From Synechococcus sp. AG-670-B23 (GTDB lineage Bacteria; Cyanobacteriota; Cyanobacteriia; PCC-6307; Cyanobiaceae): DNA of 46,374 nt. Location of the stretch: assembly GCA_003209165.1 (NCBI GenBank), contig QCSL01000015.1, positions 1-46,374 of the forward strand, written 5' to 3'. Position numbers and translations under genes: made by a program. Below the pieces are notes generated by a model. It was not told the origin of the DNA, did not search any database, and was given only the letters and a program-made list of their open reading frames with translations. Below, piece after piece: positions 38,976-46,374 of the stretch; the first letter of the stretch is position 1; each line of letters opens with the position of its first letter.

Positions 38976-39221
38976 ATGCCTGAAGGCCTTGAGCAAGCCT
39001 CGGCTGAAAGCAGTGTTGTGAGTTTCCAATCGGAAGTGCCGCAGCCCCTTCAGCAAGCCATGACCAAATTCATTGAGGGGCATCCGAACTGGGATCAATA
39101 CCGTTTGGTTCAGGCTGCGCTGGCTGGTTTCCTAGTGCAGAACGGCCAGGCTTCTCGTGAGATCACACGGGTTTACGTCGGGAACATGTTCCGCCGGGAA
39201 TCGCTGATCAAGGGGGTCTGA
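38976..39221 (+). CDS. DUF2811 family protein
   Basis: This 81-aa protein has the segment VPQPLQQAMTKFIEGHPNWD, then AALAGFLVQNGQASREITRV and YVGNMF, which I recognise as DUF2811, a small cyanobacterial family of unknown function. The ATG at 38976 is preceded by AGAAGAG. Its 3' end overlaps the convergent membrane-protein gene by 49 bases. Confidence 0.8.
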   Translation: MPEGLEQASAESSVVSFQSEVPQPLQQAMTKFIEGHPNWDQYRLVQAALAGFLVQNGQASREITRVYVGNMFRRESLIKGV

Positions 39222-39901
39222 GGCCGGCAGCAGGCCATCAGCGCCAGGACACTGAAGGGAAGACTGAGCAGCAGCCCCAGGGTCGCCCCGATCAGCCCCA
39301 GCAGATTGATTCCCAGCAGCATCCCGAGCAGCGCCAGCACCTTGAGCCCGTTGCGGTGCACCAGTTGTCGGCTCCGGTCCATAGCCTGAAGAGCTCGGCA
39401 ACGCTCGTGCACGAGCAGGGGCAACGCCAGGGTCTGGCTGAACAGCCAACTCAGCAGAACCAATACCCCCAGCAGCACGCTGAGGCCTGCCAAGGCTGTG
39501 CTCCAGCGTCCAAGCATCCAGCTCAACGACTGAATCATTCCGACGCCGCCAAGCACCAGCAGCAGTTCCAGCAACACCAGGGTGAAGCTCTGTTGTATCA
39601 GCTGTCTCCAGCTCTGCTGAGGGAGATCGTCGCGTCGATCGGGGAGCAGGCTATCCGTAAGCCGCAGCAGGGCCAGGAGAGGCAGCAGCGGAAGCACCAG
39701 GCTGATCAGAACTGAGAGGTCCCCCAGTCGTTTCAACCACAGGGGTTCCGCGAGGCGCAGATCGTGGCCGATCACCGCAGGGCCACTGGCGCTGATCAAG
39801 ACCAGCGCCGCCAATCCGACACAACGCCAAGGCCCTCGGCTGAAGCCGATCCAGGCCCTGGGCAGCAGGGTGACCAAAGGGATCTCAGTGGAGCTGGCCA
39901 A
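39173..39901 (-). CDS. Integral membrane protein of unknown function
   Basis: This 242-aa protein has about five or six membrane helices (LSVLISLVLPLLPLLALL, FTLVLLELLLVLGGVGM, LSVLLGVLVLLSWLFSQTL, VLALLGMLLGINLLGLIGA) and a short conserved-looking stretch VHERCRALQAMDRSRQLVHR. No function was recognised. TTG 39901 overlaps the EVE gene stop region by 17 bases, supporting translational linkage; no later start keeps the N-terminus. Confidence 0.72.
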   Translation of the reverse strand: MASSTEIPLVTLLPRAWIGFSRGPWRCVGLAALVLISASGPAVIGHDLRLAEPLWLKRLGDLSVLISLVLPLLPLLALLRLTDSLLPDRRDDLPQQSWRQLIQQSFTLVLLELLLVLGGVGMIQSLSWMLGRWSTALAGLSVLLGVLVLLSWLFSQTLALPLLVHERCRALQAMDRSRQLVHRNGLKVLALLGMLLGINLLGLIGATLGLLLSLPFSVLALMACCRPQTPLISDSRRNMFPT

Positions 39902-40358
39902 GCCGTGACAGGAGGTCGTTGGCGGTGTCAGTGGGAACCGGAAGGATCGAGAGCCTGTTTCCGCGTTTGATCACAGGCAACTGTTCTTCGCTGTACAGCT
40001 CCTGCAACTGGTTGAGACTGAGCAGAGCATCGAATTCTCCGAGAAATCGCAGACGTGCGCAGTCCCAGCGCGGTTTCTCGGGGGTTGATTTGGGGTCGTA
40101 GTACTTGGCCTTCGGATCAAACTGGGTTGGGTCCACCAGGCTGGTTTCTATCACCTCCATCAGCCCGATGATCCCGGGCGGTTTGCAATTTGAGTGGTAG
40201 AAAAAAGCCCGGTCGCCCGCCTCCATGCTGCGCATGAAATTGCGAGCCTGGTAATTTCGTATGCCGTCCCAAAGCGTGCTGCCCTCGCGACGCAGGTCAT
40301 CGATCCCATATGTGTCGGGTTCGCTTTTCATTAACCAGAAGGCCACGTCACAAGGCAT
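39885..40358 (-). CDS. EVE-domain protein
   Basis: This 157-aa protein opens FWLMKSEPDTYGIDDLRREG, then TLWDGIRNYQARNFMRSME, GDRAFFYHSNCKPPGIIGLM and PEKPRWDCARLRFL, matching EVE domains (PUA-like, as in thymocyte nuclear protein 1). EVE proteins bind modified bases in DNA or RNA. In this backbone position it looks like a housekeeping gene. Start ATG 40358. Confidence 0.93.
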   Translation of the reverse strand: MPCDVAFWLMKSEPDTYGIDDLRREGSTLWDGIRNYQARNFMRSMEAGDRAFFYHSNCKPPGIIGLMEVIETSLVDPTQFDPKAKYYDPKSTPEKPRWDCARLRFLGEFDALLSLNQLQELYSEEQLPVIKRGNRLSILPVPTDTANDLLSRLGQLH

Positions 40359-40416
40359 GTCTCAACCCATCTTCGGACCGCCAGGTCTAGGTGCATCTAA
40401 TTGCGTTCGTTTGGTC

Positions 40417-41802
40417 TCAAGAGTCGTCCAGCAGGGGTTGGATGAGGGAGCGGAAGTGCTCTCCTCTGGCCTCGAAATCCCTGTACTGATCAAAGCTGGC
40501 GCAGGCCGGTGACAACAGCAGGGCTGAGGCTTGTTGCCGCTGCACGGCTGCTGCGGCCAGATCGACCGCGCTTTCGAGCTCCGCGCATTGCAGGAGTTCG
40601 CCTGGGTATCCAGCCGCTTTGGCCAGGTTGGCCAGTTCGTCGGCCCCCGTGCCGAACAGGATCAGGCTGCAGGCCTTGTTGTGCAGCTGCTTCAGCCATC
40701 CACTGGCATCGCCGCGTTTTGTTTGCCCCCCGGCAACCACTACCACGGGTTCTTGCATGGCCTGCAAGCCAACCTCGGCTGCGTCGTAATTGGTGGCCTT
40801 GCTGTCGTTAAAAACGCTCGCTCCTGCCAAGGTGCCCAGTTTTTCAAGGCGGTGCGGCACTCCCGGAAACGAGCCTAGAGCGTCGGCGATCTGCTGGGGG
40901 GAGAGGCCGATCTCCAATGCAGCAGCGGTGACAAGCAGCAGGTTTTGCCGGTTGTGGCAGCCCGGCATAGCCAGGACGTCAGCCGAAAACAATGTGGTGG
41001 CGTTACTCCGCACCATGCCCTCGGCGTCAATCCAGAGGTCGGCCGGCTGGCCATCCGGGTATGCCCCTTCACTGCTCACCCAGGTACCGCGTTGCCAGCT
41101 GCTGCGTTGCTGGCGCAGGTCTGGATCATCGGCATTAAGAAGGGCGCTAACTGAGCGTTCAAGCAACCCACGTTTGATGGCCCGATAGGCCTTCAAGCTG
41201 CCGTGGCGCTCGAGATGATCTGGTGTCAGCGTTGTCCAGATGCCGATTCTGGGAGCCACAGCGGGCGCCGCCTCAATTTGGTAGCTGCTTAGTTCCATGA
41301 CGAGCCAGTCCGGCCGTGGAGCGGCCTCTGAAGCGATTTGGCAGGCAAGTTCAGCCGCGGAAAGGCCCATGTTTCCCCCCATCGGGGCCTTAAGCCCAGA
41401 GGCCTCCAACACGTGGTTTAGTAAGTGCGTGACCGTGGTTTTGCCGTTAGTTCCTGTAATGCCGATCCAGGGGATCTGCTTGAGGGCATCCCAGGCCAGA
41501 TCCATCTCGCCACGCACTGGGATGCCTTCCGAACGCAGTTGGATAAGGGTTGGGTGATCCCAGGGAATGCCAGGGCCGATCACCACAGCGTCCAGGTCGT
41601 CACGCCAGGCATGGAAGCTCTCCAGGGTCAGTGGTTGCCCCAGCACCACTTGAATGCCTTCTTGAGTAAGTGTTTTCGCAGTGCTTTGAAGGGCGTCGTT
41701 ATCGCCCCGTTCAAAAACAACAACGTTGCGATTTTGCTGCTTAAGCAGACGCGCTGCCCCCAAACCTGAGCGACCCATGCCAACGACAATCGTGCGTGTC
41801 AT
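40417..41802 (-). CDS. murD: UDP-N-acetylmuramoyl-L-alanine--D-glutamate ligase
   Basis: This 461-aa protein has the Mur ligase P-loop ITGTNGKTTVTHLLNH, MELSSYQIE, NDSKATNYDAAEVGL and the C-terminal LLLSPACASFDQYRDFEARG. It adds D-glutamate in peptidoglycan synthesis. Start ATG 41802; a tRNA-Val gene lies 42 bases upstream on the same strand. Confidence 0.97.
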   Translation of the reverse strand: MTRTIVVGMGRSGLGAARLLKQQNRNVVVFERGDNDALQSTAKTLTQEGIQVVLGQPLTLESFHAWRDDLDAVVIGPGIPWDHPTLIQLRSEGIPVRGEMDLAWDALKQIPWIGITGTNGKTTVTHLLNHVLEASGLKAPMGGNMGLSAAELACQIASEAAPRPDWLVMELSSYQIEAAPAVAPRIGIWTTLTPDHLERHGSLKAYRAIKRGLLERSVSALLNADDPDLRQQRSSWQRGTWVSSEGAYPDGQPADLWIDAEGMVRSNATTLFSADVLAMPGCHNRQNLLLVTAAALEIGLSPQQIADALGSFPGVPHRLEKLGTLAGASVFNDSKATNYDAAEVGLQAMQEPVVVVAGGQTKRGDASGWLKQLHNKACSLILFGTGADELANLAKAAGYPGELLQCAELESAVDLAAAAVQRQQASALLLSPACASFDQYRDFEARGEHFRSLIQPLLDDS

Positions 41803-41844
41803 CGCAAGGTCTGAAGTTCGAAAGCAAACTCCTGGTAAGGGAAG

Positions 41845-41916
41845 TGGGCGATACTGGATTTGAACCAGTGACTCCTACAATGTCAATGTAGTGCTCTACC
41901 CCTGAGCTAATCGCCC
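41845..41916 (-). tRNA. tRNA-Val (anticodon GAC)
   Basis: The minus strand gives a 72-nt cloverleaf: acceptor GGGCGAT pairing with ATCGCCC, D-arm GCTC with AGGGGTAG, anticodon stem CTACA / TGTAG around TTGACAT (anticodon GAC), and the TTCAAATC T-loop. The discriminator base is A and CCA is not encoded. There is no sign of an insertion at its 3' end. Confidence 0.95.
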
Positions 41917-41987
41917 GACTAAAGATCGATTTGAAATCTCGTGATTCCATCGATCGAGGCTGAACAGTAGCAGCCGGTGGTGGCAAC

Positions 41988-42764
41988 TCAGCTGCGGCGC
42001 AGTTCAACGCGCCAGCGCTCCCTTTTGGTGCGGGTGAGGGAAAGCACCTCCACAGTGCCGCGGTCTTGCAGCTGCAGCCGGTCTCCAACCACAAGTTCAC
42101 GGCTCGCTTTGCGGACGCTCCCCCAGTTGAGCCGCAGTCGGCCTGCTTTGACGTGGGTGACGATCTTGGCCCGGGACAGTCCGAATCCAGCAGATGCGAT
42201 GGCATCCAATCGACAGGAGGCCTCCACGGTTTGCAGCGTGCGGATACTGCGTTGCATGGGATGCTGCAGCTGCTCCAGGGGACGGGATTCGCAGCGAATC
42301 TCCACATCGCGCACGGCACCCAGGCGGCCATGCAGGGTTTCTGCAGCGCTGGGGGTGCAGACGCCTTGCCCGCCGCGATCCCCTCGCACCCAGAGATCTC
42401 CGAGGCTGTCTGCATCGATGCCCATCGCCTGTAACGCCTCGCGCAGGTCGTCAGGGGAGAGGGGGTCGAAGAGAAAGTTACCTTCGATCAACAGACCTTG
42501 AATGGGTGCCGCTGAATCAGGACTGTCATCGCGACGGTGGCAGAGCAGCCTTTGACGTTCGGCACCTGGATAGCCGCCGTCACTCATCCAAGTCAATTCA
42601 CTGAGGCTTCCCAATCGAGCCAAGCTTTCCTCCTGCAGCGGTGCGGTGAGGAAGGGGCTCCAGGCCGGTTGCCAGGTGCGCAAAACCTGCTCCGCCAGAT
42701 TGATCAGCACAGTCAGGCCATCGGGGTTTTGGGCGCCCTCTAGCAGATCCTCCCGAGACAGCAT
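41988..42764 (-). CDS. S4-domain RNA-binding protein (YlmH-like)
   Basis: This 258-aa protein ends in an S4 domain (RLDAIASAGFGLSRAKIVTH, VKAGRLRLNWGSVRKASREL, VVGDRLQLQDRG). The middle part resembles the YlmH/photosystem II S4-domain group of cyanobacteria. ATG 42764 overlaps the upstream stop by one base; a GTG at 42767 is less likely. It would bind RNA; its precise role is not clear. Confidence 0.85.
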   Translation of the reverse strand: MLSREDLLEGAQNPDGLTVLINLAEQVLRTWQPAWSPFLTAPLQEESLARLGSLSELTWMSDGGYPGAERQRLLCHRRDDSPDSAAPIQGLLIEGNFLFDPLSPDDLREALQAMGIDADSLGDLWVRGDRGGQGVCTPSAAETLHGRLGAVRDVEIRCESRPLEQLQHPMQRSIRTLQTVEASCRLDAIASAGFGLSRAKIVTHVKAGRLRLNWGSVRKASRELVVGDRLQLQDRGTVEVLSLTRTKRERWRVELRRS

Positions 42765-43264
42765 CACAGGTCGTCGAGGCGAACCACCTGCTGCGGCCGC
42801 GACTTTTGAATCACCTGCCAGGGCGCCTCGATGCCGTTGGGGGTCTCCAGCAGCACCAGCCAGCGTCCTTCATCGTGGCGGTTGCGCAGGATCCGCACCC
42901 CTGCATCGTTGTCTGAATCAACGCTAGCGGCCGCGGCGTAGCTCCCCATCAGTCCAGAGCCCATTCCAAGTAGGCCGCCGATCAGGGTTTCTCCCCAGGG
43001 GCCAAAGCTGGCGAAGGTGGTGAGGGTGGTGATCTTGGTGAAGGTCACCCCCGCAAGGAAGCCGAAGGGCATCAGCCAGCGGGCCATGCCCCGCTGGCGC
43101 TGTTGGCGAGTCAGGTTGGGATTCAGCAGGGCGACTTTGTCAATCGCATCCCCTTCAGGGGGGATCGTCAAACATTTCAATAGCGGCAGATCGGTGTCCC
43201 GGAGCCGCTGGGTTAGGCCTTCCGCCGAGGAGGCATCAGCAATCACCATCACACACACGGGCAT
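42764..43264 (-). CDS. Small cyanobacterial membrane-associated protein
   Basis: In this 166-aa protein the N-terminal half (VCVMVIADASSAEGLTQRLR, PNLTRQQRQRGMARWLMPFG) is soluble. Residues about 75-115 contain glycine-rich hydrophobic stretches (FLAGVTFTKITTLTTFASFG, ETLIGGLLGMGSGLMGSYAA) like a small membrane hairpin. The family is not recognised beyond being cyanobacterial-like. ATG 43264 avoids an unsupported 52-residue upstream extension. It is translationally linked to the S4 gene. Confidence 0.7.
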   Translation of the reverse strand: MPVCVMVIADASSAEGLTQRLRDTDLPLLKCLTIPPEGDAIDKVALLNPNLTRQQRQRGMARWLMPFGFLAGVTFTKITTLTTFASFGPWGETLIGGLLGMGSGLMGSYAAAASVDSDNDAGVRILRNRHDEGRWLVLLETPNGIEAPWQVIQKSRPQQVVRLDDL

Positions 43265-43370
43265 GGGGTATTCAGATCCAATGAGCTGAATTCTGAACCC
43301 TGTACTTCGAACTGGAGGGGATAGTGGATGTCGATCTCTACAGTTCACCGCGGCACTTCTGCGCCTTTCG

Positions 43371-44957
43371 ATGACGAAAGTTCTTGTCTCCGATCCGATC
43401 GACCAGGCCGGGATCGACATCCTCGGCCAAGTGGCGCAGGTGGATCAGCGCACCGGCCTCTCAGAGGAGGAGCTGATCGCGATCATCGGCGAATACGACG
43501 GGTTGATGATCCGTTCCGGCACCCAGGTGAGCGCGGCGGTGATTGCCGCGGCGAGCCGGCTCAAGATCATCGGCCGCGCCGGTGTCGGCGTCGACAACGT
43601 GGATGTCCCTGCTGCAACCCACCGGGGCGTGCTGGTGGTGAACTCTCCGGAGGGCAACACCATCGCTGCAGCGGAGCACGCTCTGGCCATGATGCTGACT
43701 CTGTCGCGGCACATCCCTCAGGCCCATGGCGGCATGCGGGCCGGAAAATGGGACCGCAAGAAGTATGTAGGCAACGAGCTCTACAAAAAGACGCTGGGGG
43801 TGGTCGGTCTCGGCAAGATCGGTTCCCATGTCGCCCGGGTTTCCCAGGCAATGGGCATGGAGGTGATCGCCTACGACCCTTTCATCACAGCTGACCGCGC
43901 CCAACGGATGCAGGTGAAGCTTTTGGAGCTGGATGAGCTGTTTCGCACTGCCGACTACGTCACCCTGCACATACCCCGCACAAAGGACACCGAGAACCTG
44001 GTGAATGCGGAGTTGCTGCGCACAATGAAGCCCACTGCGCGAATCGTGAACTGTGCCCGCGGTGGTGTTGTGGATGAGGCGGCTATCGCTGAAGCAGTCA
44101 ACAACGAGGTTATTGCTGGCGCGGGTCTGGATGTGTATGCCAGTGAGCCTCTGGCGGGAGACTCTCCCCTGCGGGCGGTGGAGCGTGGTCTGGTGCTGAC
44201 GCCCCACCTCGGGGCATCAACGGAAGAGGCTCAAGAGAATGTGGCGATCGATGTGGCGGAGCAGATCCGTGACGTGCTGCTGGGTCTCCCGGCCCGCAGT
44301 GCGGTGAACATCCCCGGCCTCAGCGCCGAGATCATGGAGCGGCTCAAGCCCCACCTCCAGCTCGCCGAGACCGTTGGCCTGCTGGTCAGTCAGCTCGCAG
44401 GCGGCCATGTGAAGGAATTGGAACTGCGGTTACAGGGTGAATTCGCCAGCCATCCCTCCCAGCCTTTGGTGATCGCAGCTCTGAAGGGGCTGCTGAGTGC
44501 CGGCCTCGGCGACAGCATCAACTTTGTGAATGCCTCGCTGGAGGCCAAGGCCCGCGGCATTCAGGTGCTGGAGGTGAAAGATGAGAGCAGCCGCGACTTC
44601 GCCGGTGGCTCACTTCAAATCACCACCCATGGCGATCAGGGCAGCCGCAGCGTGACAGGAGCCGTCTTTGCTGATGGCGATCTGCGCATCACCAGCATTG
44701 ATGCTTTCCCTGTAAACCTCACACCGAGCAGCCACATGCTGTTCACCCGTCACCGGGACATGCCTGGAATCATTGGTCACCTGGGCTCTCTTCTGGGACA
44801 ACACAACGTCAACATCGCCTCCATGCAAGTGGGCCGCAAGATCGTTCGCGGCGACGCGGTGATGGTGCTCAGCATCGATGATCCGATCCCTGTTGATCTA
44901 TTGCAGACGATCTCGGCCATCGAAGGCATCCAGGAAGCTCACCCTGTCACCCTCTGA
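43371..44957 (+). CDS. serA: D-3-phosphoglycerate dehydrogenase
   Basis: This 528-aa protein has the long-form SerA layout: GVDNVDVPAATHRGVLVVNS, the NAD motif VVGLGKIGSHVARV, the catalytic region NCARGGVVDEAAIAEA and TPHLGASTEEAQENVA (Arg-Glu-His triad), an intervening domain, and a C-terminal ACT domain (MLFTRHRDMPGIIGHLG onward). It starts serine synthesis and can bind serine. ATG 43371; the stop overlaps prmA by one base. Confidence 0.97.
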   Translation: MTKVLVSDPIDQAGIDILGQVAQVDQRTGLSEEELIAIIGEYDGLMIRSGTQVSAAVIAAASRLKIIGRAGVGVDNVDVPAATHRGVLVVNSPEGNTIAAAEHALAMMLTLSRHIPQAHGGMRAGKWDRKKYVGNELYKKTLGVVGLGKIGSHVARVSQAMGMEVIAYDPFITADRAQRMQVKLLELDELFRTADYVTLHIPRTKDTENLVNAELLRTMKPTARIVNCARGGVVDEAAIAEAVNNEVIAGAGLDVYASEPLAGDSPLRAVERGLVLTPHLGASTEEAQENVAIDVAEQIRDVLLGLPARSAVNIPGLSAEIMERLKPHLQLAETVGLLVSQLAGGHVKELELRLQGEFASHPSQPLVIAALKGLLSAGLGDSINFVNASLEAKARGIQVLEVKDESSRDFAGGSLQITTHGDQGSRSVTGAVFADGDLRITSIDAFPVNLTPSSHMLFTRHRDMPGIIGHLGSLLGQHNVNIASMQVGRKIVRGDAVMVLSIDDPIPVDLLQTISAIEGIQEAHPVTL

Positions 44958-45844
44958 TGTGGTGGCGTCTCACACTTCCGTGTCCTCCAGAGCTGGAGGA
45001 ATCGCTGTTGTGGAAGCTGGCGGATCTTGGGCTGCATCGCTTTGCGGTGCAGCACGCACCGGAAACGCCGGACCGCAAGACGCTGCTGGTCTGGCTCCCG
45101 AAGCCGGAGTGGCCGGAGCCCCAGCGGCGGGAGCTCATCGCCAGCCTTCAGCCGCTGGCGAAGCCCTTTGGCATCAGCCTGCCCGAAGGGCGCTGGGACG
45201 ATGTGGCCGAGGAGGATTGGAGCCTGAGCTGGAAGCAGCACTGGCAGGCGGATCCTGTCGGCAAATGGCTGTTGATCCTGCCGGCTTGGCTGGAGGTTCC
45301 GCCGGAGCATGCGGACCGGCTGGTGATCAAGATGGATCCTGGCAGCGCCTTTGGCACCGGCAGCCACCCCACAACCCGACTTTGCCTGGAAGCCTTGGAG
45401 CAGTTGCCTCCCATGGGTGCGTTGGTGGCCGACCTGGGATGTGGCAGTGGGGTGTTGGGGCTTGCTGCCTTGAGCTTGGGGGCAGATGCGGTGGTGGCCG
45501 CCGATACCGATTCCCTGGCAGTGCGTGCCACAACTGACAACCGCGGCCTCAACGACCGATCGGATATTGAGCTTCAGGTGGCCCTCGGTTCTGTGGAGCG
45601 ACTGGGCAAGTTGCTCGCCCCCCGCCGCGCGGATCTGCTGCTCTGCAACATTCTGGCTCCGGTTATCGAAGCCCTCTCCCCAGGTTTCGAGGCACTGCTG
45701 CAGCCCGACGGGCGTGCTCTCCTCAGCGGGCTCCTGGTGGATCAGGCACCCCGCTTGAAGGATGCGCTGGGGGGATTGGGCTGGGTGGTCACCGCCGAAG
45801 CGGAACAGGGTCGCTGGGGGCTGCTGGAGATCCGCCGCGGCTGA
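44957..45844 (+). CDS. prmA: Ribosomal protein L11 methyltransferase
   Basis: This 295-aa protein has LVIKMDPGSAFGTGSHPTTR followed by motif I VADLGCGSGVLGLAALSLGA and the NPP-like catalytic segment LLLCNILAPVI. These are hallmarks of PrmA, which trimethylates L11. The ATG is inside the serA stop (TGATG), suggesting coupled translation. Confidence 0.94.
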   Translation: MWWRLTLPCPPELEESLLWKLADLGLHRFAVQHAPETPDRKTLLVWLPKPEWPEPQRRELIASLQPLAKPFGISLPEGRWDDVAEEDWSLSWKQHWQADPVGKWLLILPAWLEVPPEHADRLVIKMDPGSAFGTGSHPTTRLCLEALEQLPPMGALVADLGCGSGVLGLAALSLGADAVVAADTDSLAVRATTDNRGLNDRSDIELQVALGSVERLGKLLAPRRADLLLCNILAPVIEALSPGFEALLQPDGRALLSGLLVDQAPRLKDALGGLGWVVTAEAEQGRWGLLEIRRG

Positions 45845-45999
45845 CCTAAGCCCCATAAGCCAGGCTTATCGGAGTGGGGTCTCCGATTGGTCCTCCTCCC
45901 CAGTGGCCCAGGAATCGTGAGGTTGAGCACCTATTTGAAGTAAAAAAGTGACGTTCTGCAGGACCGGATTTTCCGGAGCCCTGTACGCATTCATCAATC

Positions 46000-46299
46000 A
46001 TGGCTTCTTACAAGGTCACACTGGTCTCCGAGAGCGAAGGTCTGAACAAGACCATCGAAGTTCCCGACGACCAGTACATCCTCGACGCTGCTGAAGAACA
46101 GGGCATCGACCTCCCCTACTCCTGCCGCGCTGGCGCCTGCTCCACCTGCGCCGGCAAGCTCACTGCTGGCACTGTCGACCAGTCCGACCAGAGCTTCCTG
46201 GACGACGACCAGATCGAAGCTGGTTTCGTGCTCACCTGCGTTGCTTACCCCACCAGCGACTGCACCATCAAGACCCACGCTGAAGAAGAGCTCTATTGA
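46000..46299 (+). CDS. petF: Photosynthetic [2Fe-2S] ferredoxin
   Basis: This 99-aa protein has the ligand motif [10 protein letters not shown] (C-x4-C-x2-C) and a distal cysteine in LTCVAYP. It is the usual PetF size and acidic. It accepts electrons from photosystem I and feeds FNR, FTR and others; the ftrV gene in the same window belongs to one of its partners. The upstream gap contains two small inverted repeats (45855-45869, 45869-45886). A terminator follows. Confidence 0.96.
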   Translation: MASYKVTLVSESEGLNKTIEVPDDQYILDAAEEQGIDLPYSCRAGACSTCAGKLTAGTVDQSDQSFLDDDQIEAGFVLTCVAYPTSDCTIKTHAEEELY

Positions 46300-46329
46300 G
46301 CCTCTGTCATCAACTGGACGTGTCGTCGG

Positions 46330-46355
46330 CCACCCCTTAGGGGGTGGTTTTTTTT
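46330..46355 (+). terminator. Rho-independent terminator after petF
   Basis: CCACCCC / GGGGTGG arms with a TTAG loop are followed by eight T residues (46348-46355). Confidence 0.94.
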
Positions 46356-46374
46356 GGTCTGCTCGTCTTCCATG

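Noticed and set aside
38893-39021. 42-codon frame containing the second direct-repeat copy
   Set aside because: GGAG directly abuts its ATG and it overlaps the well-supported DUF2811 gene in another frame; noted only as context for the repeat.
41845-41916. tRNA-Val as a possible element insertion site
   Set aside because: No repeat of its 3' end, no recombinase nearby, and normal backbone genes on both sides.

Overview
The window looks like a marine picocyanobacterium, most likely marine Synechococcus. The evidence is the cyanobacterial ATP synthase order (atpF-atpH-atpA-atpG with atpD-atpC elsewhere), groES-groEL behind a CIRCE operator, and several cyanobacterial or plastid-type genes: PSRP-3/Ycf65, the ferredoxin-thioredoxin reductase variable chain, plant-type ferredoxins, DUF1818, DUF2811, DUF3326 and a short RpoZ. 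The backbone is GC-rich and tightly packed. Adjacent same-strand genes repeatedly overlap by 1 or 4 bases (TGATG, ATGA, GTGA), and four convergent pairs overlap at their 3' ends.

Layout. 1-3485: ATP synthase genes atpF (partial), atpH, atpA, atpG and a strong terminator. 3529-4231: a 2OG-Fe(II) oxygenase-like gene broken by a stop and a frameshift. 4264-6252: a coupled set of ferredoxin, 61-aa protein, DUF3326 protein and YchJ-like protein. 6249-12008, minus strand: transporter-like CNNM/CorC protein, GTPase, nadD, nadE, then alanine dehydrogenase. 12096-15884: aminopeptidase P, a CaCA-type antiporter, a HAD phosphatase without a normal start codon, and PSRP-3. 15979-17989, minus: atpD-atpC. 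18131-20234: CIRCE-groES-groEL.

20220-32400 is a foreign-looking block between groEL and secG. Its left part (about 7.6 kb, 20235-27881) is an integrative element bounded by 15-bp direct repeats of the groEL 3' end. It carries a tyrosine recombinase beside the right end, a serine recombinase, a ribbon-helix-helix protein, a two-gene cassette of unknown function (a possible DruA-like protein and a possible cysteine-protease-fold protein), a small zinc-cluster protein, tiny ORFs, and a TylF-like methyltransferase. Sequence right of the repeat carries what looks like the original groEL terminator, then a further AT-rich stretch with a coiled-coil protein, a possible glycosyltransferase, a sulfotransferase-like protein and about 1 kb without convincing genes. 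I read the whole block as an insertion hotspot between groEL and secG.

32404-46355 returns to backbone: gpmI-secG; pyrR; an Hsp70-like protein, a membrane-anchored protein and ftrV; rpoZ and DUF1818; a 300-bp intergenic region with an 18-bp inverted repeat containing DnaA-box-like ends and an 18-bp direct repeat; DUF2811, a membrane protein, an EVE protein, murD, tRNA-Val, an S4-domain protein, a small membrane protein, serA, prmA and a petF-type ferredoxin. All product calls come from reading motifs in the translated sequence; no database search was run.
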